Shown here piece by piece: positions 16,962 to 26,007 of a stretch of DNA of 51,849 nt (position 1 is the first letter of the stretch; every line of letters starts with the position of its first letter). The notes below the pieces were generated by a model that searched no databases, was not told the origin of the DNA, and saw only the letters and a program-made list of their open reading frames with translations. The DNA is taken from positions 1 to 51,849 of the forward strand of contig JAETSI010000019.1 of assembly GCA_021769725.1 (NCBI GenBank), read 5' to 3'. Both the position numbers and the translations under genes were made by a program. Source of the stretch: Oscillospiraceae bacterium. Lineage in GTDB: Bacteria; Bacillota; Clostridia; Oscillospirales; Ruminococcaceae.

Positions 16962-17675
16962 TTACTTATTCTTGTTTACGATCCTTGTCTCCTCCGAGCC
17001 GTCCTCAAGGTTCACATAGCGTACAAAAAGCGATACCTTGTTATCCTCGTTGAGATTTGTCCAGAGCACATCTGTAAACTGGTCGATACTGCCGGAAATT
17101 CCGACAAGCTTAGGTTCGCCCTCAAAGCTTGGCAGCGGATTTCCGTCGCCCATGTATGTGTGGATGAAGTGACCCTCGCCATTTACGGGATTGTTGTAGG
17201 AGAAAGTATATCTCTGGCATGAGTCGGGATTTCCGTTTGCGCTTTTGAGAATGGACATTGCGTAGTTGAATCCGTCTTCTTCAAAGCGGAGAATACCGGA
17301 TATTCTGGGGGTATAGTTGGGAGCGTCATCCTCAAATTCCCTTGTGCGCAGGGACTGCTCGAAGGTGAACTGCTTATCCATAAGATCATAGATAGTATCT
17401 GTCTGGTCGCCGTTTGTAACGATAAGCTTGTTTCCAAGAACTCTTACGGGAGCGTAGATGATAAGATGCGGGTCGGTGAGCTTTGAGGGATCGAAAGCCT
17501 CAGTGCGGATGCCCTTTCCCTCCTCGACAAATACACGATTGCGGCTGTTTTCGCTTCTTCCCATAATGAAGTAAGCAGTAACAGCGTACTTTCCGCAGTC
17601 TGATTTACCGATAACGATTCCTCGTCCGGGGTAGGCGTTTGAATTGAGTTCCTTTGCAATATCAAGTTTTATCAT
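16962..17675 (-). CDS. purO: IMP cyclohydrolase, archaeal PurO type
   Basis: A 237-residue protein of the PurO-like IMP cyclohydrolase family (PF07826 type), closing FAICAR to IMP. The N-terminal NAYPGRGIVIGKS (residues 13-25) is the family hallmark, followed by AVTAYFIMGRSENSRNRVF and a central YTPRISGI. It is unrelated to the MGS-like cyclohydrolase domain of usual bacterial PurH. AAGGAG precedes the ATG. The stand-alone transformylase encoded in the same operon lacks that domain, so the two genes together replace bifunctional PurH. Confidence 0.9.
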   Translation of the reverse strand: MIKLDIAKELNSNAYPGRGIVIGKSDCGKYAVTAYFIMGRSENSRNRVFVEEGKGIRTEAFDPSKLTDPHLIIYAPVRVLGNKLIVTNGDQTDTIYDLMDKQFTFEQSLRTREFEDDAPNYTPRISGILRFEEDGFNYAMSILKSANGNPDSCQRYTFSYNNPVNGEGHFIHTYMGDGNPLPSFEGEPKLVGISGSIDQFTDVLWTNLNEDNKVSLFVRYVNLEDGSEETRIVNKNK

Positions 17676-17691
17676 GGTAAATTACTCCTTT

Positions 17692-18252
17692 TCAGAAAAT
17701 TAAGAAAGTGCATATGCAGTCTGCGATTACAATAACAGCTGTGACTGCTGTGATAATATTCAGTGTTTTTCTTCCTGGTTTAGACAGAATCCAGTTGAAA
17801 AACGGCTGAACGACATACATGAAAATTGTTCCTCCTATGCCAAAGCGCAGCGAGGTAGATAACGCTATTCTTGCCTGAAAATTGTATTTATAGCGTTCAT
17901 ATGTCTGCCACGGCCATGCTCCGGTCGCCGCTTCAAGTATGTAGCTTGCGGCAAGCTCAATGACAGTTGCAACAGCCGTACATCCTATAAAAATCAGTAC
18001 AGGTTTTATGATATTCAGCCATTTTATGTCCTTTTTATTCATAAGCCAGCCGAAGCAGCCGAGAAAGGTGAGAGCGCCGCCCCCATAAACGGGACAGTAC
18101 GGGCCAAACAGGACGCCCCTGTTTGAAAATCCCCAGCGGTAGATAAACGTTTCGAGAATTACCTCGTAGCACCATCCGAGAACGGCGTACATCATAAAGC
18201 ATAAAAACAACTTCTGTATATATTGTTTTTCTTTGATAACATATATATTCAT
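17692..18252 (-). CDS. CmpB-type (PF06541-like) membrane protein
   Basis: A 186-residue membrane protein with about five helices and the strongest family signature in the window: YAVLGWCYEVILE (residues 22-34) and NRGVLFGPYCPVYGGG (43-58). Members are labelled putative ABC transporter type IV / CmpB, but no function is established. It starts three bases after the purN stop and lies 16 bases before purO, so it is transcribed with them. A role in purine or folate-related transport is speculation. A paralogue is encoded at 770-1435. Confidence 0.75.
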   Translation of the reverse strand: MNIYVIKEKQYIQKLFLCFMMYAVLGWCYEVILETFIYRWGFSNRGVLFGPYCPVYGGGALTFLGCFGWLMNKKDIKWLNIIKPVLIFIGCTAVATVIELAASYILEAATGAWPWQTYERYKYNFQARIALSTSLRFGIGGTIFMYVVQPFFNWILSKPGRKTLNIITAVTAVIVIADCICTFLIF

Positions 18253-18255
18253 AAG

Positions 18256-18882
18256 TCAATCTTTAATGTAAGCTTTTCCGCCGACTATCTCGATCCTGTC
18301 CTGGCAGAAAAGGGAAACAGCTTTTGGAAGAAGCTTCCACTCAACATTTTCCATAATGCGCTTCTGGAGTATTTCGGGCGTATCGTCACGCTTTACTTCA
18401 ACGGTTCCCTGTAGGATAATTGCGCCGGCATCGGCTTTTTCATTTACGAAGTGGATAGTTGCTCCGGAGACTTTAACGCCGTATTCAAGAGCCTTTTCAT
18501 GAACTTTAAGACCATAGAATCCATCTCCGCAGAACGACGGGATAAGTGCTGGATGTACGTTGATTATTTTATATGCATACGCTTTGGTAACGCATTCGTC
18601 GAGGATAGTCATAAATCCTGCAAGAACAACAAGATCTGCCTTTTCCTCATTAAGAGCGTCGAGAACAGCCATGCTGTAAGTCTTGCTGTCGGGATATTCC
18701 TTACGGGGGATAACTCTGGTCGGAATGCCGTTTTTTTCTGCTCTTTCAAGAGCGTATACTCCGGCTTTGGAAGATATTACGCAGGTGATCTTTCCGCCCC
18801 GTATCATTCCGGACTTTTCGGCGTCGATAAGCGCCTGTAGATTTGTGCCTCCTCCGGAGACAAGAACAATAATATTTTTCAT
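18256..18882 (-). CDS. purN: Phosphoribosylglycinamide formyltransferase (GAR transformylase)
   Basis: A 208-residue folate-dependent GAR transformylase. The start IVLVSGGGTNLQAL (residues 5-17), the catalytic asparagine and histidine in IINVHPALIPSF (N108, H110), and the aspartate in NEKADAGAII (D151) match the E. coli catalytic triad. Length is typical. AAGGAG precedes the ATG. It sits in the purine operon after two small membrane-protein genes. Confidence 0.95.
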   Translation of the reverse strand: MKNIIVLVSGGGTNLQALIDAEKSGMIRGGKITCVISSKAGVYALERAEKNGIPTRVIPRKEYPDSKTYSMAVLDALNEEKADLVVLAGFMTILDECVTKAYAYKIINVHPALIPSFCGDGFYGLKVHEKALEYGVKVSGATIHFVNEKADAGAIILQGTVEVKRDDTPEILQKRIMENVEWKLLPKAVSLFCQDRIEIVGGKAYIKD

Positions 18883-18892
18883 ATCAAGCTCC

Positions 18893-19285
18893 TTATATAA
18901 AACTGAATATCAGGCTCAGCACGCAGATAAAAGTTCCGCTGGCGATAAGGATGATGCCTGCCAGCGAGTGCTGATGTTCCTCATCAGCAAAGTAGAAATA
19001 TTTCGGCAATTTTGGATCTGCACAGATAATAACGGTTTCGCCTTTGCTGTGGTGTATGATCTGACTGTAGCTGCGGTGATCGGCAAACTGAGTTCTGCCG
19101 TTGATACTGAACTTCACTACAGGGCAATATTTTTTGACGATTGTGTGACCTCTCACTGCGATTTTTTCCTTGACGGAAACCACTTCTGCACTGAAGCTTT
19201 CGGCAGATTCGATAGTTTCACGGTGACAGCGGCAGACGATAAGTCCGGCTATGACAGCAAGGAGTCCGAAAATGAAGAATCCCAT
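18893..19285 (-). CDS. DUF3592-like small membrane protein (copy 2)
   Basis: A 130-residue protein with hydrophobic helices at both ends (about residues 2-18 and 105-128) and a soluble beta-rich middle (AEVVSVKEKI..., CPVVKFSINGR, KGETVIICADPKLPKYFYF). This pattern resembles DUF3592 proteins. The middle domain is clearly related to that of its upstream neighbour (shared CxPxVK(F/Y), V(I/E)(I/V)C-x-DP and FYF positions), so the two genes probably arose by tandem duplication. GAGGTG precedes the ATG. The function is unknown. Confidence 0.65.
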   Translation of the reverse strand: MGFFIFGLLAVIAGLIVCRCHRETIESAESFSAEVVSVKEKIAVRGHTIVKKYCPVVKFSINGRTQFADHRSYSQIIHHSKGETVIICADPKLPKYFYFADEEHQHSLAGIILIASGTFICVLSLIFSFI

Positions 19286-19294
19286 AAAAGCACC

Positions 19295-19765
19295 TCATTT
19301 CTTAATCAGGAGATAGCATAACAGAGCTGCGGCAATTACTCCGCCGAATATTATAAACCGATAATAGTCACGTGTAAGTTCATCTTTCCGGCTGTTGAAG
19401 TAGAAGAAAGTCGGGTCATCAGGATCGTAGCAGACGATTTCCACATCGCCTGTTTCATACCTCATTCCGCTGTCGGCAACAGGGTAGACCGAAGTGATCT
19501 CCCTGCCCGTTTGTGTATCATATTTCACTATGGGAAAGCAGCATTTTTTTCTGCCCTTTGCTGTATGATAGCCCGTTATCGTGCCGAAAGAATCCATACA
19601 TCCGGACATTCTTTTTCTGATGCGAAAGATATGGAAAATAAAGACTAAAACCATCAGTGCGTAGATGAGAAGCAGTCCTTCAGTCAGACGGCGATGTTTG
19701 TAGGAGAAACCTACAATGAACATGGACACGGCAGCCCATGCGAGATCAATTTTTTCAGCTTTCAT
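19295..19765 (-). CDS. DUF3592-like small membrane protein (copy 1)
   Basis: A 156-residue protein with two N-terminal helices (about residues 8-48), a soluble domain (FGTITGYHTAKGR, CCFPIVKYDTQTGRE, VEIVCYDPDDPTFFYF) and a C-terminal helix (135-152). It pairs with the following gene, ten bases downstream, whose middle domain has the same plan. Its position between purM and purN in a single-direction array with short gaps indicates cotranscription with purine genes. No function is known. Confidence 0.65.
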   Translation of the reverse strand: MKAEKIDLAWAAVSMFIVGFSYKHRRLTEGLLLIYALMVLVFIFHIFRIRKRMSGCMDSFGTITGYHTAKGRKKCCFPIVKYDTQTGREITSVYPVADSGMRYETGDVEIVCYDPDDPTFFYFNSRKDELTRDYYRFIIFGGVIAAALLCYLLIKK

Positions 19766-19788
19766 AATTATATACGGACATCTGACGA

Positions 19789-20826
19789 TCAGCAGATGAT
19801 AACGCCTTCTTCTGATTCAACAAGTTCTCCGAGAACATAAGCGCTTTCTCCGGAAGCGTTTATAGCTTCTATTGCCTTGTCTGCGTCATTCTTGTCAACA
19901 GAAACGATCATTCCTACGCCCATATTGAACGTGTTGAACATATCTCTTTCAGGAATATTTCCAGTGCGTGCAATGAGATCAAAAACGGGAAGCACCTGTA
20001 CAGCGTTTCTCTCGATCTTTGCGGCAAGATTATCGGGAAGTGAGCGTGGAATGTTCTCATAGAAACCGCCGCCGGTAATGTGTGAAACGGATTTTACCGT
20101 AACTGTATCAATAAGATTCATGACAGCCTTGACGTAGATCCTTGTAGGAGTAAGGAGAGTTTCGCCCAGGGTAGCTCCCAGATCGTCAAAGTGCATTGCA
20201 AGGTTCTTTTCGTTTACGTCGAAAACCTTTCTCACAAGCGAGAATCCGTTGGAATGAACTCCGCTGGACTTAATTGCGATAAGCACATCTCCTGCTTTCT
20301 GCGTATCTGGGCGGAGTATCTTTGACTTATCTACAACGCCTACGGAGAAACCGGCAAGGTCGTATTCATCTTCCGGCATAAGACCGGGATGCTCGGCTGT
20401 TTCACCGCCGATAAGAGCGCATCCTGCCTGCACACAGCCCTCTGCCACACCGGAAACTATCTCGGCAATTTTTTCGGGAATATTCCTTCCGCAGGCTATG
20501 TAGTCCAGGAAGAACTGGGGCTTTGCTCCGCAGCAGATAATATCGTTCACACACATGGCGACGCAGTCGATGCCAACGGTATCGTGCTTGTCAAGGATAA
20601 AAGCAATCTTTATCTTTGTGCCGACGCCGTCTGTTCCGGAAACAAGAACGGGCTTTGTGATTCCTGTCATGTCAAGCTCAAAAAGACCGCCGAATCCGCC
20701 GATGCCGGACACACAGCCGGGCAGGACAGTTCTTGCGATGTGCTGCTTCATAAGCTCAACAGCCTTATATCCGGCAGTAACGTCAACGCCTGCCTTTTTA
20801 TAGCTCTCAGAAAAACTGTTGTTCAT
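19789..20826 (-). CDS. purM: Phosphoribosylformylglycinamidine cyclo-ligase (AIR synthetase)
   Basis: A 345-residue PurM, closing FGAM to AIR with ATP. Diagnostic regions are [20 protein letters not shown] at the N-terminus, the glycine-rich [24 protein letters not shown], the [20 protein letters not shown] stretch and [13 protein letters not shown] near the C-terminus. Length is standard. The AGGAG-like ATAAGGAGAA lies before the ATG; purF ends 44 bases upstream. Confidence 0.95.
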   Translation of the reverse strand: MNNSFSESYKKAGVDVTAGYKAVELMKQHIARTVLPGCVSGIGGFGGLFELDMTGITKPVLVSGTDGVGTKIKIAFILDKHDTVGIDCVAMCVNDIICCGAKPQFFLDYIACGRNIPEKIAEIVSGVAEGCVQAGCALIGGETAEHPGLMPEDEYDLAGFSVGVVDKSKILRPDTQKAGDVLIAIKSSGVHSNGFSLVRKVFDVNEKNLAMHFDDLGATLGETLLTPTRIYVKAVMNLIDTVTVKSVSHITGGGFYENIPRSLPDNLAAKIERNAVQVLPVFDLIARTGNIPERDMFNTFNMGVGMIVSVDKNDADKAIEAINASGESAYVLGELVESEEGVIIC

Positions 20827-20870
20827 TTAAAATTCTCCTTATATAAATATTTAATCCGGATAAAAGCGAA

Positions 20871-22295
20871 TTATTCACGTCCGCTCCAGCAGTATGAGCA
20901 AAGGCTGCATTCAGGGAGTCCGACTGCCTTTTCGGTTCCCTCCAGCGTCTGGAATTCAAGGGATGTAAGTTTAAGACGCTTACAGATCTCATCCCGGAGT
21001 TTTCTTCCTCTTTCGGTATCGGAGCTGCTGTATTCGGAAATATATTTTACTCCGTCAGCGCCCTCGAACTCATTGATTATCTGGCGTGCAATAAGCTCCA
21101 TTTCCGAGGTGCTGCGTGAGAAGTTCAGATATTTGCAGCCGTACATTATGGGCGGACAGGCAGATCTCATGTGAATCTCCTTAGCGCCGTTTTCATAAAG
21201 AAATTCAACGGTTTCTCTCATCTGAGTTCCTCTTACGATACTGTCGTCAACGAAAAGGAGTTTTTTGCCTGCGATAAGTTCATGGACAGGTATAAGCTTC
21301 ATTTTTGCCACCTGATTGCGTATATTCTGATTGGTCGGCATAAAGCTTCTCGGCCAGGTGGGGGTATATTTGATAAACGGACGTGCAAAGGGGATGCCGC
21401 TTCTGTTGGCGTAACCGATTGCGTGTGGAGTTCCGGAATCGGGAATGCCGCATACGTAGTCAACGTCGGGGAGACGGCCTGCCTTTATGTCATTTTCTGC
21501 CATGATCTCGCCGTTGCGTGTTCTCATGACCTCGACATTAACGCCCTCGTATGAAGCGGTAGGGTAGCCGTAATAAGTCCAGAGGAAAGTGCATATTTTC
21601 ATCTTTGCGGGATCGCCTTTGCTGAGGATCTTACATTCGTCAGCAGTGATTTCTGTGATCTCTCCAGCCTCCAGTTCACGGTAAGTATCATATCCGAGCT
21701 TCTGGAAAGCAAAGGATTCCGTTGAAATGCAGAAGCCGTCGTCACGCCTGCCAAGTATTATAGGAAGTCTGCCGTATGCGTCTCTTGCGGCGATAATGCT
21801 GTTTTTAGTCAGGATGATAAGGGACATTGTACCCTCAATTTTTTCCTGTGCATAGCGGATGCCTTCCACAAAGGAATTTTTCTGAGCTATCAATGCGCCT
21901 ATGAGGTCGCCGGAATTGATGTTTCCGCTGCTCATTGTCTCAAAGTTTGCGCATCCGGTTTCAAGAAGTTCCTGTACCAGTTTGTCCGCATTGCGTATGA
22001 TGCCGACCGAGCAGATGGCGTAGAGACCCAGTTTTGAACGGACGAGGATAGGCTGCGGATCTGTATCGCTGATACAGCCGATGCAGAGTTTGCCTTCCAT
22101 TTTTTCGATATCATTTTCAAACTTTGTTCTGAACGGCGAATTCTCAATGCTATGGATATTACGCTGGAATCCATGGGTTTCACTGTAGGAGGTCATTCCT
22201 CCTCGTCTTGTACCCAGATGAGAATGATAGTCTGTGCCGAAGAAAACATCGTTGACGCAGTCGTTTTTAGAGGCTGCTCCAAAAAAACCGCCCAT
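20871..22295 (-). CDS. purF: PurF-like amidophosphoribosyltransferase lacking the N-terminal cysteine
   Basis: A 474-residue PurF homologue for PRPP to phosphoribosylamine. Active PurF begins MCGIxG, with Cys1 as glutaminase nucleophile; here it begins MGGFFG, so the nucleophile is replaced by glycine while the rest of the Ntn domain is kept (SHLGTRRGGMTSY, and RDAYGRLPIILGRR). The PRPP loop VDDSIVRGTQ (349-358) is intact. Cysteines C235, C380 (or C387), C463 and C466 fall where Bacillus PurF binds its 4Fe-4S cluster. The start is well supported: GGAG lies in the end of purC and there is a three-base gap. It may use free ammonia or a separate glutaminase; this is inference. Confidence 0.9.
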   Translation of the reverse strand: MGGFFGAASKNDCVNDVFFGTDYHSHLGTRRGGMTSYSETHGFQRNIHSIENSPFRTKFENDIEKMEGKLCIGCISDTDPQPILVRSKLGLYAICSVGIIRNADKLVQELLETGCANFETMSSGNINSGDLIGALIAQKNSFVEGIRYAQEKIEGTMSLIILTKNSIIAARDAYGRLPIILGRRDDGFCISTESFAFQKLGYDTYRELEAGEITEITADECKILSKGDPAKMKICTFLWTYYGYPTASYEGVNVEVMRTRNGEIMAENDIKAGRLPDVDYVCGIPDSGTPHAIGYANRSGIPFARPFIKYTPTWPRSFMPTNQNIRNQVAKMKLIPVHELIAGKKLLFVDDSIVRGTQMRETVEFLYENGAKEIHMRSACPPIMYGCKYLNFSRSTSEMELIARQIINEFEGADGVKYISEYSSSDTERGRKLRDEICKRLKLTSLEFQTLEGTEKAVGLPECSLCSYCWSGRE

Positions 22296-22298
22296 AGA

Positions 22299-23018
22299 TT
22301 ATTCTCCCATAAGTCTCTTCATGATTTCCTGGTAGGCTTCTTCAACGCCGCCCATATCACGGCGGAAACGATCCTTGTCAAGTTTCTCGTGAGTTGTGCT
22401 GTCCCAGAAGCGGCAGGTATCAGGTGAAATTTCGTCAGCAAGAATAATAGTGCCGTCAGAGGTCTTTCCGAACTCGATCTTGAAGTCGATGAGATCTATA
22501 TTGAGCTTCTTGAAGAAGTTTACCATAAATTCGTTTACCTTGAAAGCGTATTTTGTGATAGTTTCGATTTCTTCCTTTGTTGCAAGACCAAGGGCAAGAG
22601 CATAGTAGTCGTTGATAAAGGGGTCGCCGAGATCGTCGTTCTTGTAGCTGAATTCAAGGATAGGAGTAAGGAGCTGTCTGCCTTCCTCAACGCCCATTCT
22701 CTTTGAGAAGCTTCCTGCTGCGACATTTCTGATGATTACCTCAAGAGGAACGATAGATACTTTTTTTACAATAGTTTCTCTTTCGCTGATTTCCTCTACG
22801 AGATGTGTGGGAACGCCTTCCTTTTCAAGCATACCGAACATATAGTTTGTCATTCTGTTATTGATAACGCCCTTACCGGAGATTGTTCCTTTCTTTTCGC
22901 CGTTGAAAGCGGTTGCGTCGTCCTTGTAATCAACGATTACAAGATCGGGGTCGTTTGTGGCATATACTTTCTTAGCCTTGCCCTCATAGAGCTGTTCCTG
23001 CTTAACAATGTTTTCCAT
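22299..23018 (-). CDS. purC: SAICAR synthase
   Basis: A 239-residue phosphoribosylaminoimidazole-succinocarboxamide synthase, joining CAIR and aspartate. [13 protein letters not shown] (residues 9-21), [24 protein letters not shown] and the [14 protein letters not shown] signature are all present. The open frame continues to 23246, but that upstream part is not coding; ATG 23018 with AGGAGG upstream is the start. It is followed by purF after three bases. Confidence 0.96.
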   Translation of the reverse strand: MENIVKQEQLYEGKAKKVYATNDPDLVIVDYKDDATAFNGEKKGTISGKGVINNRMTNYMFGMLEKEGVPTHLVEEISERETIVKKVSIVPLEVIIRNVAAGSFSKRMGVEEGRQLLTPILEFSYKNDDLGDPFINDYYALALGLATKEEIETITKYAFKVNEFMVNFFKKLNIDLIDFKIEFGKTSDGTIILADEISPDTCRFWDSTTHEKLDKDRFRRDMGGVEEAYQEIMKRLMGE

Positions 23019-23088
23019 TTTTAAATTCCTCCTGAGAATCAAATATATACAAGTCCGTTTTGCCGGACAGGTAGACTTTTTTGCAGAT

Positions 23089-23598
23089 TTATTCTGCTGT
23101 GATTTCGTTGATTTTATTTTGTAATGCAGCATCTTTCTGACGAACGCCTTCAGCCATTCTGACTTTTTCGTCTGCCAGTTTTTGCGCAAGTGAATTGTCT
23201 GATACGGCAAGTATCTGCACGGCGAGAATAGCCGCATTTTTAGCACCGTTTATTCCTACTGTTGCAACGGGAACTCCGGGGGGCATCATAACAGTTGCAA
23301 GGAGAGCATCCATTCCCTCTAAAACAGACGACTTCATGGGAATACCGATAATGGGCAGTGTTGTATGACCGGCGATTACCCCGGCAAGGTGAGCTGCCAT
23401 TCCTGCCGCACAGATTATAACGCCGAAACCGTTTTCCTTTGCCTTGTCTGCGAATTCGCACGCTTCAACGGGTGTGCGGTGTGCGGACATTACACGGCAT
23501 TCGCATTCAACGCCGTATTTTTTCAGCTCTTCAACAGCCGATTTTACTATAGGGAAGTCGCTGTCGCTTCCCATTATAACTGCAACTTTTTTTGACAT
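23089..23598 (-). CDS. purE: N5-CAIR mutase, PurE class
   Basis: A 169-residue PurE, converting N5-carboxy-AIR (or AIR with CO2) to CAIR. It has [14 protein letters not shown] (residues 5-18), the RVMSAHRTP catalytic histidine region, an [23 protein letters not shown] stretch, and the [16 protein letters not shown] end. No purK is in the window, so whether it acts as a class I mutase or a CO2-using enzyme is open. First purine gene of the operon, 22 bases after the WG-repeat-like gene, with GGAG before its ATG. Confidence 0.95.
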   Translation of the reverse strand: MSKKVAVIMGSDSDFPIVKSAVEELKKYGVECECRVMSAHRTPVEACEFADKAKENGFGVIICAAGMAAHLAGVIAGHTTLPIIGIPMKSSVLEGMDALLATVMMPPGVPVATVGINGAKNAAILAVQILAVSDNSLAQKLADEKVRMAEGVRQKDAALQNKINEITAE

Positions 23599-23620
23599 AT
23601 TAATAACTCCAATCTATTTA

Positions 23621-24691
23621 TTATTCTGTTTGTTCCGGAAATTCCGGATTATTTTTCTGCGTCGGAGGCTCTGGATAGTCGGGGGCGTTCTGGATGAAGT
23701 TTCCTGAAATCATTGTCAGGTCATTGTTCGAGGTTCCGCAGAATTCTATGACTGCCCTGTAATAGTCGTCAAGTGTTTGCGGCTTGTCTTCATCGTCGGT
23801 GTAGACTATCTCCGCACCGGCAGTTATGGATACGGCATAATGAGGCTTGCCGTCGCCTGATTCCGTCGGATAAAGAAATATGTTTGTAATTTCCGTAAGT
23901 TTTTTGGAAAGTATCTTTTTTTCATCGGGGAAGATAGTTACAAAGACTGATTTTTCGCCGGCTCTTACATCCGAAAGATATTCACGGCTGCCTGAAAATG
24001 CATACTCGATATATTTTCCGGATGCGGTACAAATCTCGTCCAGTATATCCGGGTCAAGAGAGGTAATAAGACTGCTGTTTATTTTAAGCTTGTAGGGGCA
24101 GTCAAAAGCCATTCCCTCAATGTCGGCGCTCACGAGAGTGAGTCCGGAATTATCAGCGGAGTAGGTGTATGTTCCGTGACTTCCTGTAAGCTGAATTTCG
24201 TTTTTACTGAGATAGCATCTGTCCCATGAACGTGTAAAGAGCAGTGCAAAATTCTCATCATAAAGAACGCAGGAATCGTCCGCAGCCGGGTATGCTGTAT
24301 AGAATGTAAAGTTTCCATAGCTATGCTTAGTAATATCACGGTATATCATAGGGACGGTCACATTGCCTTCAAAATCTATGCAGCCTGTCAGAAGTTTTCC
24401 GTTAAAGCGTTTGGAAACCATACACATATTTTCTCCGACGAATTCAAGTTCAAGCCATTCCGGGGCGATGACAACACGTTCATTGCTGTCTATAACGCCG
24501 TAAAGACCGTTGATGTCCTCAAATATCCTGTTTCCCATCGGATCGCTGTCAAGCTTTTTGTCCATGTCAATCTTGTCCGATTCTTTTCCCATACTTTGTC
24601 CGGTGTCGGAATAAAACTTTGTTATTGCAGCGGTAAGCAGCAGGATAACTGCAAAAAGAACCGTCACAATAAATCGCATATGTTTATTCAA
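23621..24691 (-). CDS. Membrane-anchored WG-repeat-like exported protein
   Basis: A 356-residue protein with one N-terminal membrane helix (about residues 6-26) and an extracytoplasmic remainder. Segments such as FEDINGLYGVIDSNERVVIAPEW (split here as GLYGVIDSNE and VVIAPEW) and TGCIDFEGNVTVPMIY have the short beta-hairpin pattern of WG repeats, diverged in the second half. The C-terminus is proline- and glutamate-rich and probably disordered. A TTG at 24691 with GAGGTG eight bases upstream is used; ATG 24679 is an alternative. It lies between the GtrB-type transferase and purE. Specific function is unknown. Confidence 0.6.
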   Translation of the reverse strand: MNKHMRFIVTVLFAVILLLTAAITKFYSDTGQSMGKESDKIDMDKKLDSDPMGNRIFEDINGLYGVIDSNERVVIAPEWLELEFVGENMCMVSKRFNGKLLTGCIDFEGNVTVPMIYRDITKHSYGNFTFYTAYPAADDSCVLYDENFALLFTRSWDRCYLSKNEIQLTGSHGTYTYSADNSGLTLVSADIEGMAFDCPYKLKINSSLITSLDPDILDEICTASGKYIEYAFSGSREYLSDVRAGEKSVFVTIFPDEKKILSKKLTEITNIFLYPTESGDGKPHYAVSITAGAEIVYTDDEDKPQTLDDYYRAVIEFCGTSNNDLTMISGNFIQNAPDYPEPPTQKNNPEFPEQTE

Positions 24692-24711
24692 GGCGGCTGC
24701 ACCTCTGGAAT

Positions 24712-25737
24712 TTATTCATTGCCGGTTGAATGATTGTCATTCTTTGCAGGAGCGTCAGCGCCGGGAGCAGGAGATTCATTCTTTTTGCGGCGGTAGGATT
24801 CATCAGTTTCCTTGGCAATGTATATCGGTCTGCGTTTTGTTTCAAGATATGTTTTTGAAAGATACTGCCCCAGTATACCGGTGCAGAAGAGCTGCAAACC
24901 GCTGAGAAGGAAAATAACGCAGATTGTGGTGGGATATCCGGCAACGGATTCTCCGAATGCCAGTGTTTTGATGACTGTTATAAGCATCAGGATAAAAGCG
25001 ATGATACAGCTGACTATACCGAGAAGTGAAGAGATTGCCAGCGGGGCGGTAGAGAATGCCATGATACCCTCAAGGGAGTATTTGAACAGTCCCCAGAACG
25101 ACCACGAGCTTGTACCGGCAGGGCGTTCAACATTTTCATATTCAATATATCTTGTGTTGAATCCTACCCAACTGAAAATTCCTTTTGAAAAGCGGTTGTA
25201 TTCGCTCATGTCAAGGATGGCATCAACCATCTGCCTTGTCATGAAGCGGAAGTCCTGAGCGCCGTCAACTATTTCCGTCTGGGAGATCTTGTTCATGATC
25301 TTATAGAATTTTCTTGCGAACCATGAGCGGATCTTGGATTCGCCTTTACGGCTGACACGGCGTGTGGTAGCGCAGTCGTATTCGCCGTCACGTACATAGC
25401 TGTACATCTGCGGCAGAAATGACGGCGGGTGCTGGAGATCGGCGTCCATAACGACAATGAAGTCTCCTTTTGCATTCTGAAGTCCGGCATACATTCCGGA
25501 TTCTTTACCGAAATTTCTTGAAAATGAAATATATCTTACACGCTTGTCCTTATCGGCAAGAGAGCGGAGTATCTCAAGGGTCTTGTCCTTTGAGCCGTCG
25601 TTGATGAAAACAAATTCAAATTCCAGTTCCGGATACTGCTCTGACATCTGAGCAGCGGTTTTGGTTATTTCGTCGTAGAACATGGGAAGAACCTCTTGTT
25701 CGTTATAGCAGGGTACGACAATCGAAACGAGTTTCAC
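24712..25737 (-). CDS. GtrB-type polyprenyl-phosphate glycosyltransferase (GT2)
   Basis: A 341-residue family 2 glycosyltransferase. It has VSIVVPCYNEQEVL (residues 4-17), the DXD-like VVMDADLQHPP, SFSRNFGKESGM, and the acceptor-side QDFRFMTRQ region. Two C-terminal membrane helices (about 230-258 and 266-292) place it among GtrB/DPM1-like enzymes that load a sugar onto undecaprenyl phosphate. The GTG at 25737 with AAGGAGG upstream is the start. It heads the operon that continues into the purine genes; its natural GtrA partner is at 3614-4111 in another operon. Confidence 0.88.
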   Translation of the reverse strand: MKLVSIVVPCYNEQEVLPMFYDEITKTAAQMSEQYPELEFEFVFINDGSKDKTLEILRSLADKDKRVRYISFSRNFGKESGMYAGLQNAKGDFIVVMDADLQHPPSFLPQMYSYVRDGEYDCATTRRVSRKGESKIRSWFARKFYKIMNKISQTEIVDGAQDFRFMTRQMVDAILDMSEYNRFSKGIFSWVGFNTRYIEYENVERPAGTSSWSFWGLFKYSLEGIMAFSTAPLAISSLLGIVSCIIAFILMLITVIKTLAFGESVAGYPTTICVIFLLSGLQLFCTGILGQYLSKTYLETKRRPIYIAKETDESYRRKKNESPAPGADAPAKNDNHSTGNE

Positions 25738-25814
25738 GGAATTCCTCCTTACTTTCCGAAGTATTTTTCTGCGAAATTTACGGCAGCAAAGCAATCGCTA
25801 CCAATACACTATTA

Positions 25815-25843
25815 ATAATACTACAAAATCAGGGAATTTGCAA
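25815..25843 (-). promoter_or_regulatory. Promoter of the glycosyltransferase-purine operon
   Basis: On the minus strand, TTGCAA (25838-25843), a 17-bp spacer and TATTAT (25815-25820), about 70 bp before the GTG start. No other clear promoter was found between here and purD, so this may drive the whole unit, with internal promoters possible. Confidence 0.6.
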
Positions 25844-25946
25844 GAGTAAAATAGCTGATTTTATAAATTTTCTCATAGAAACCGTTCTAATAGAAAAAGT
25901 GTGTTGATTTTTGTGCATTTTTTTACTATGAAAATGAAAAAAAAAG

Positions 25947-25975
25947 TTGCAGACGGCGGTAAAATGTGGTATAAT
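25947..25975 (+). promoter_or_regulatory. Promoter of prfB
   Basis: TTGCAG (25947-25952), a 17-bp spacer and TATAAT (25970-25975), leaving a leader of about 25 nt before the ATG at 26008. Confidence 0.75.
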
Positions 25976-26007
25976 AAATGTGTATATTTTTGAAAGGATT
26001 TGAAATT

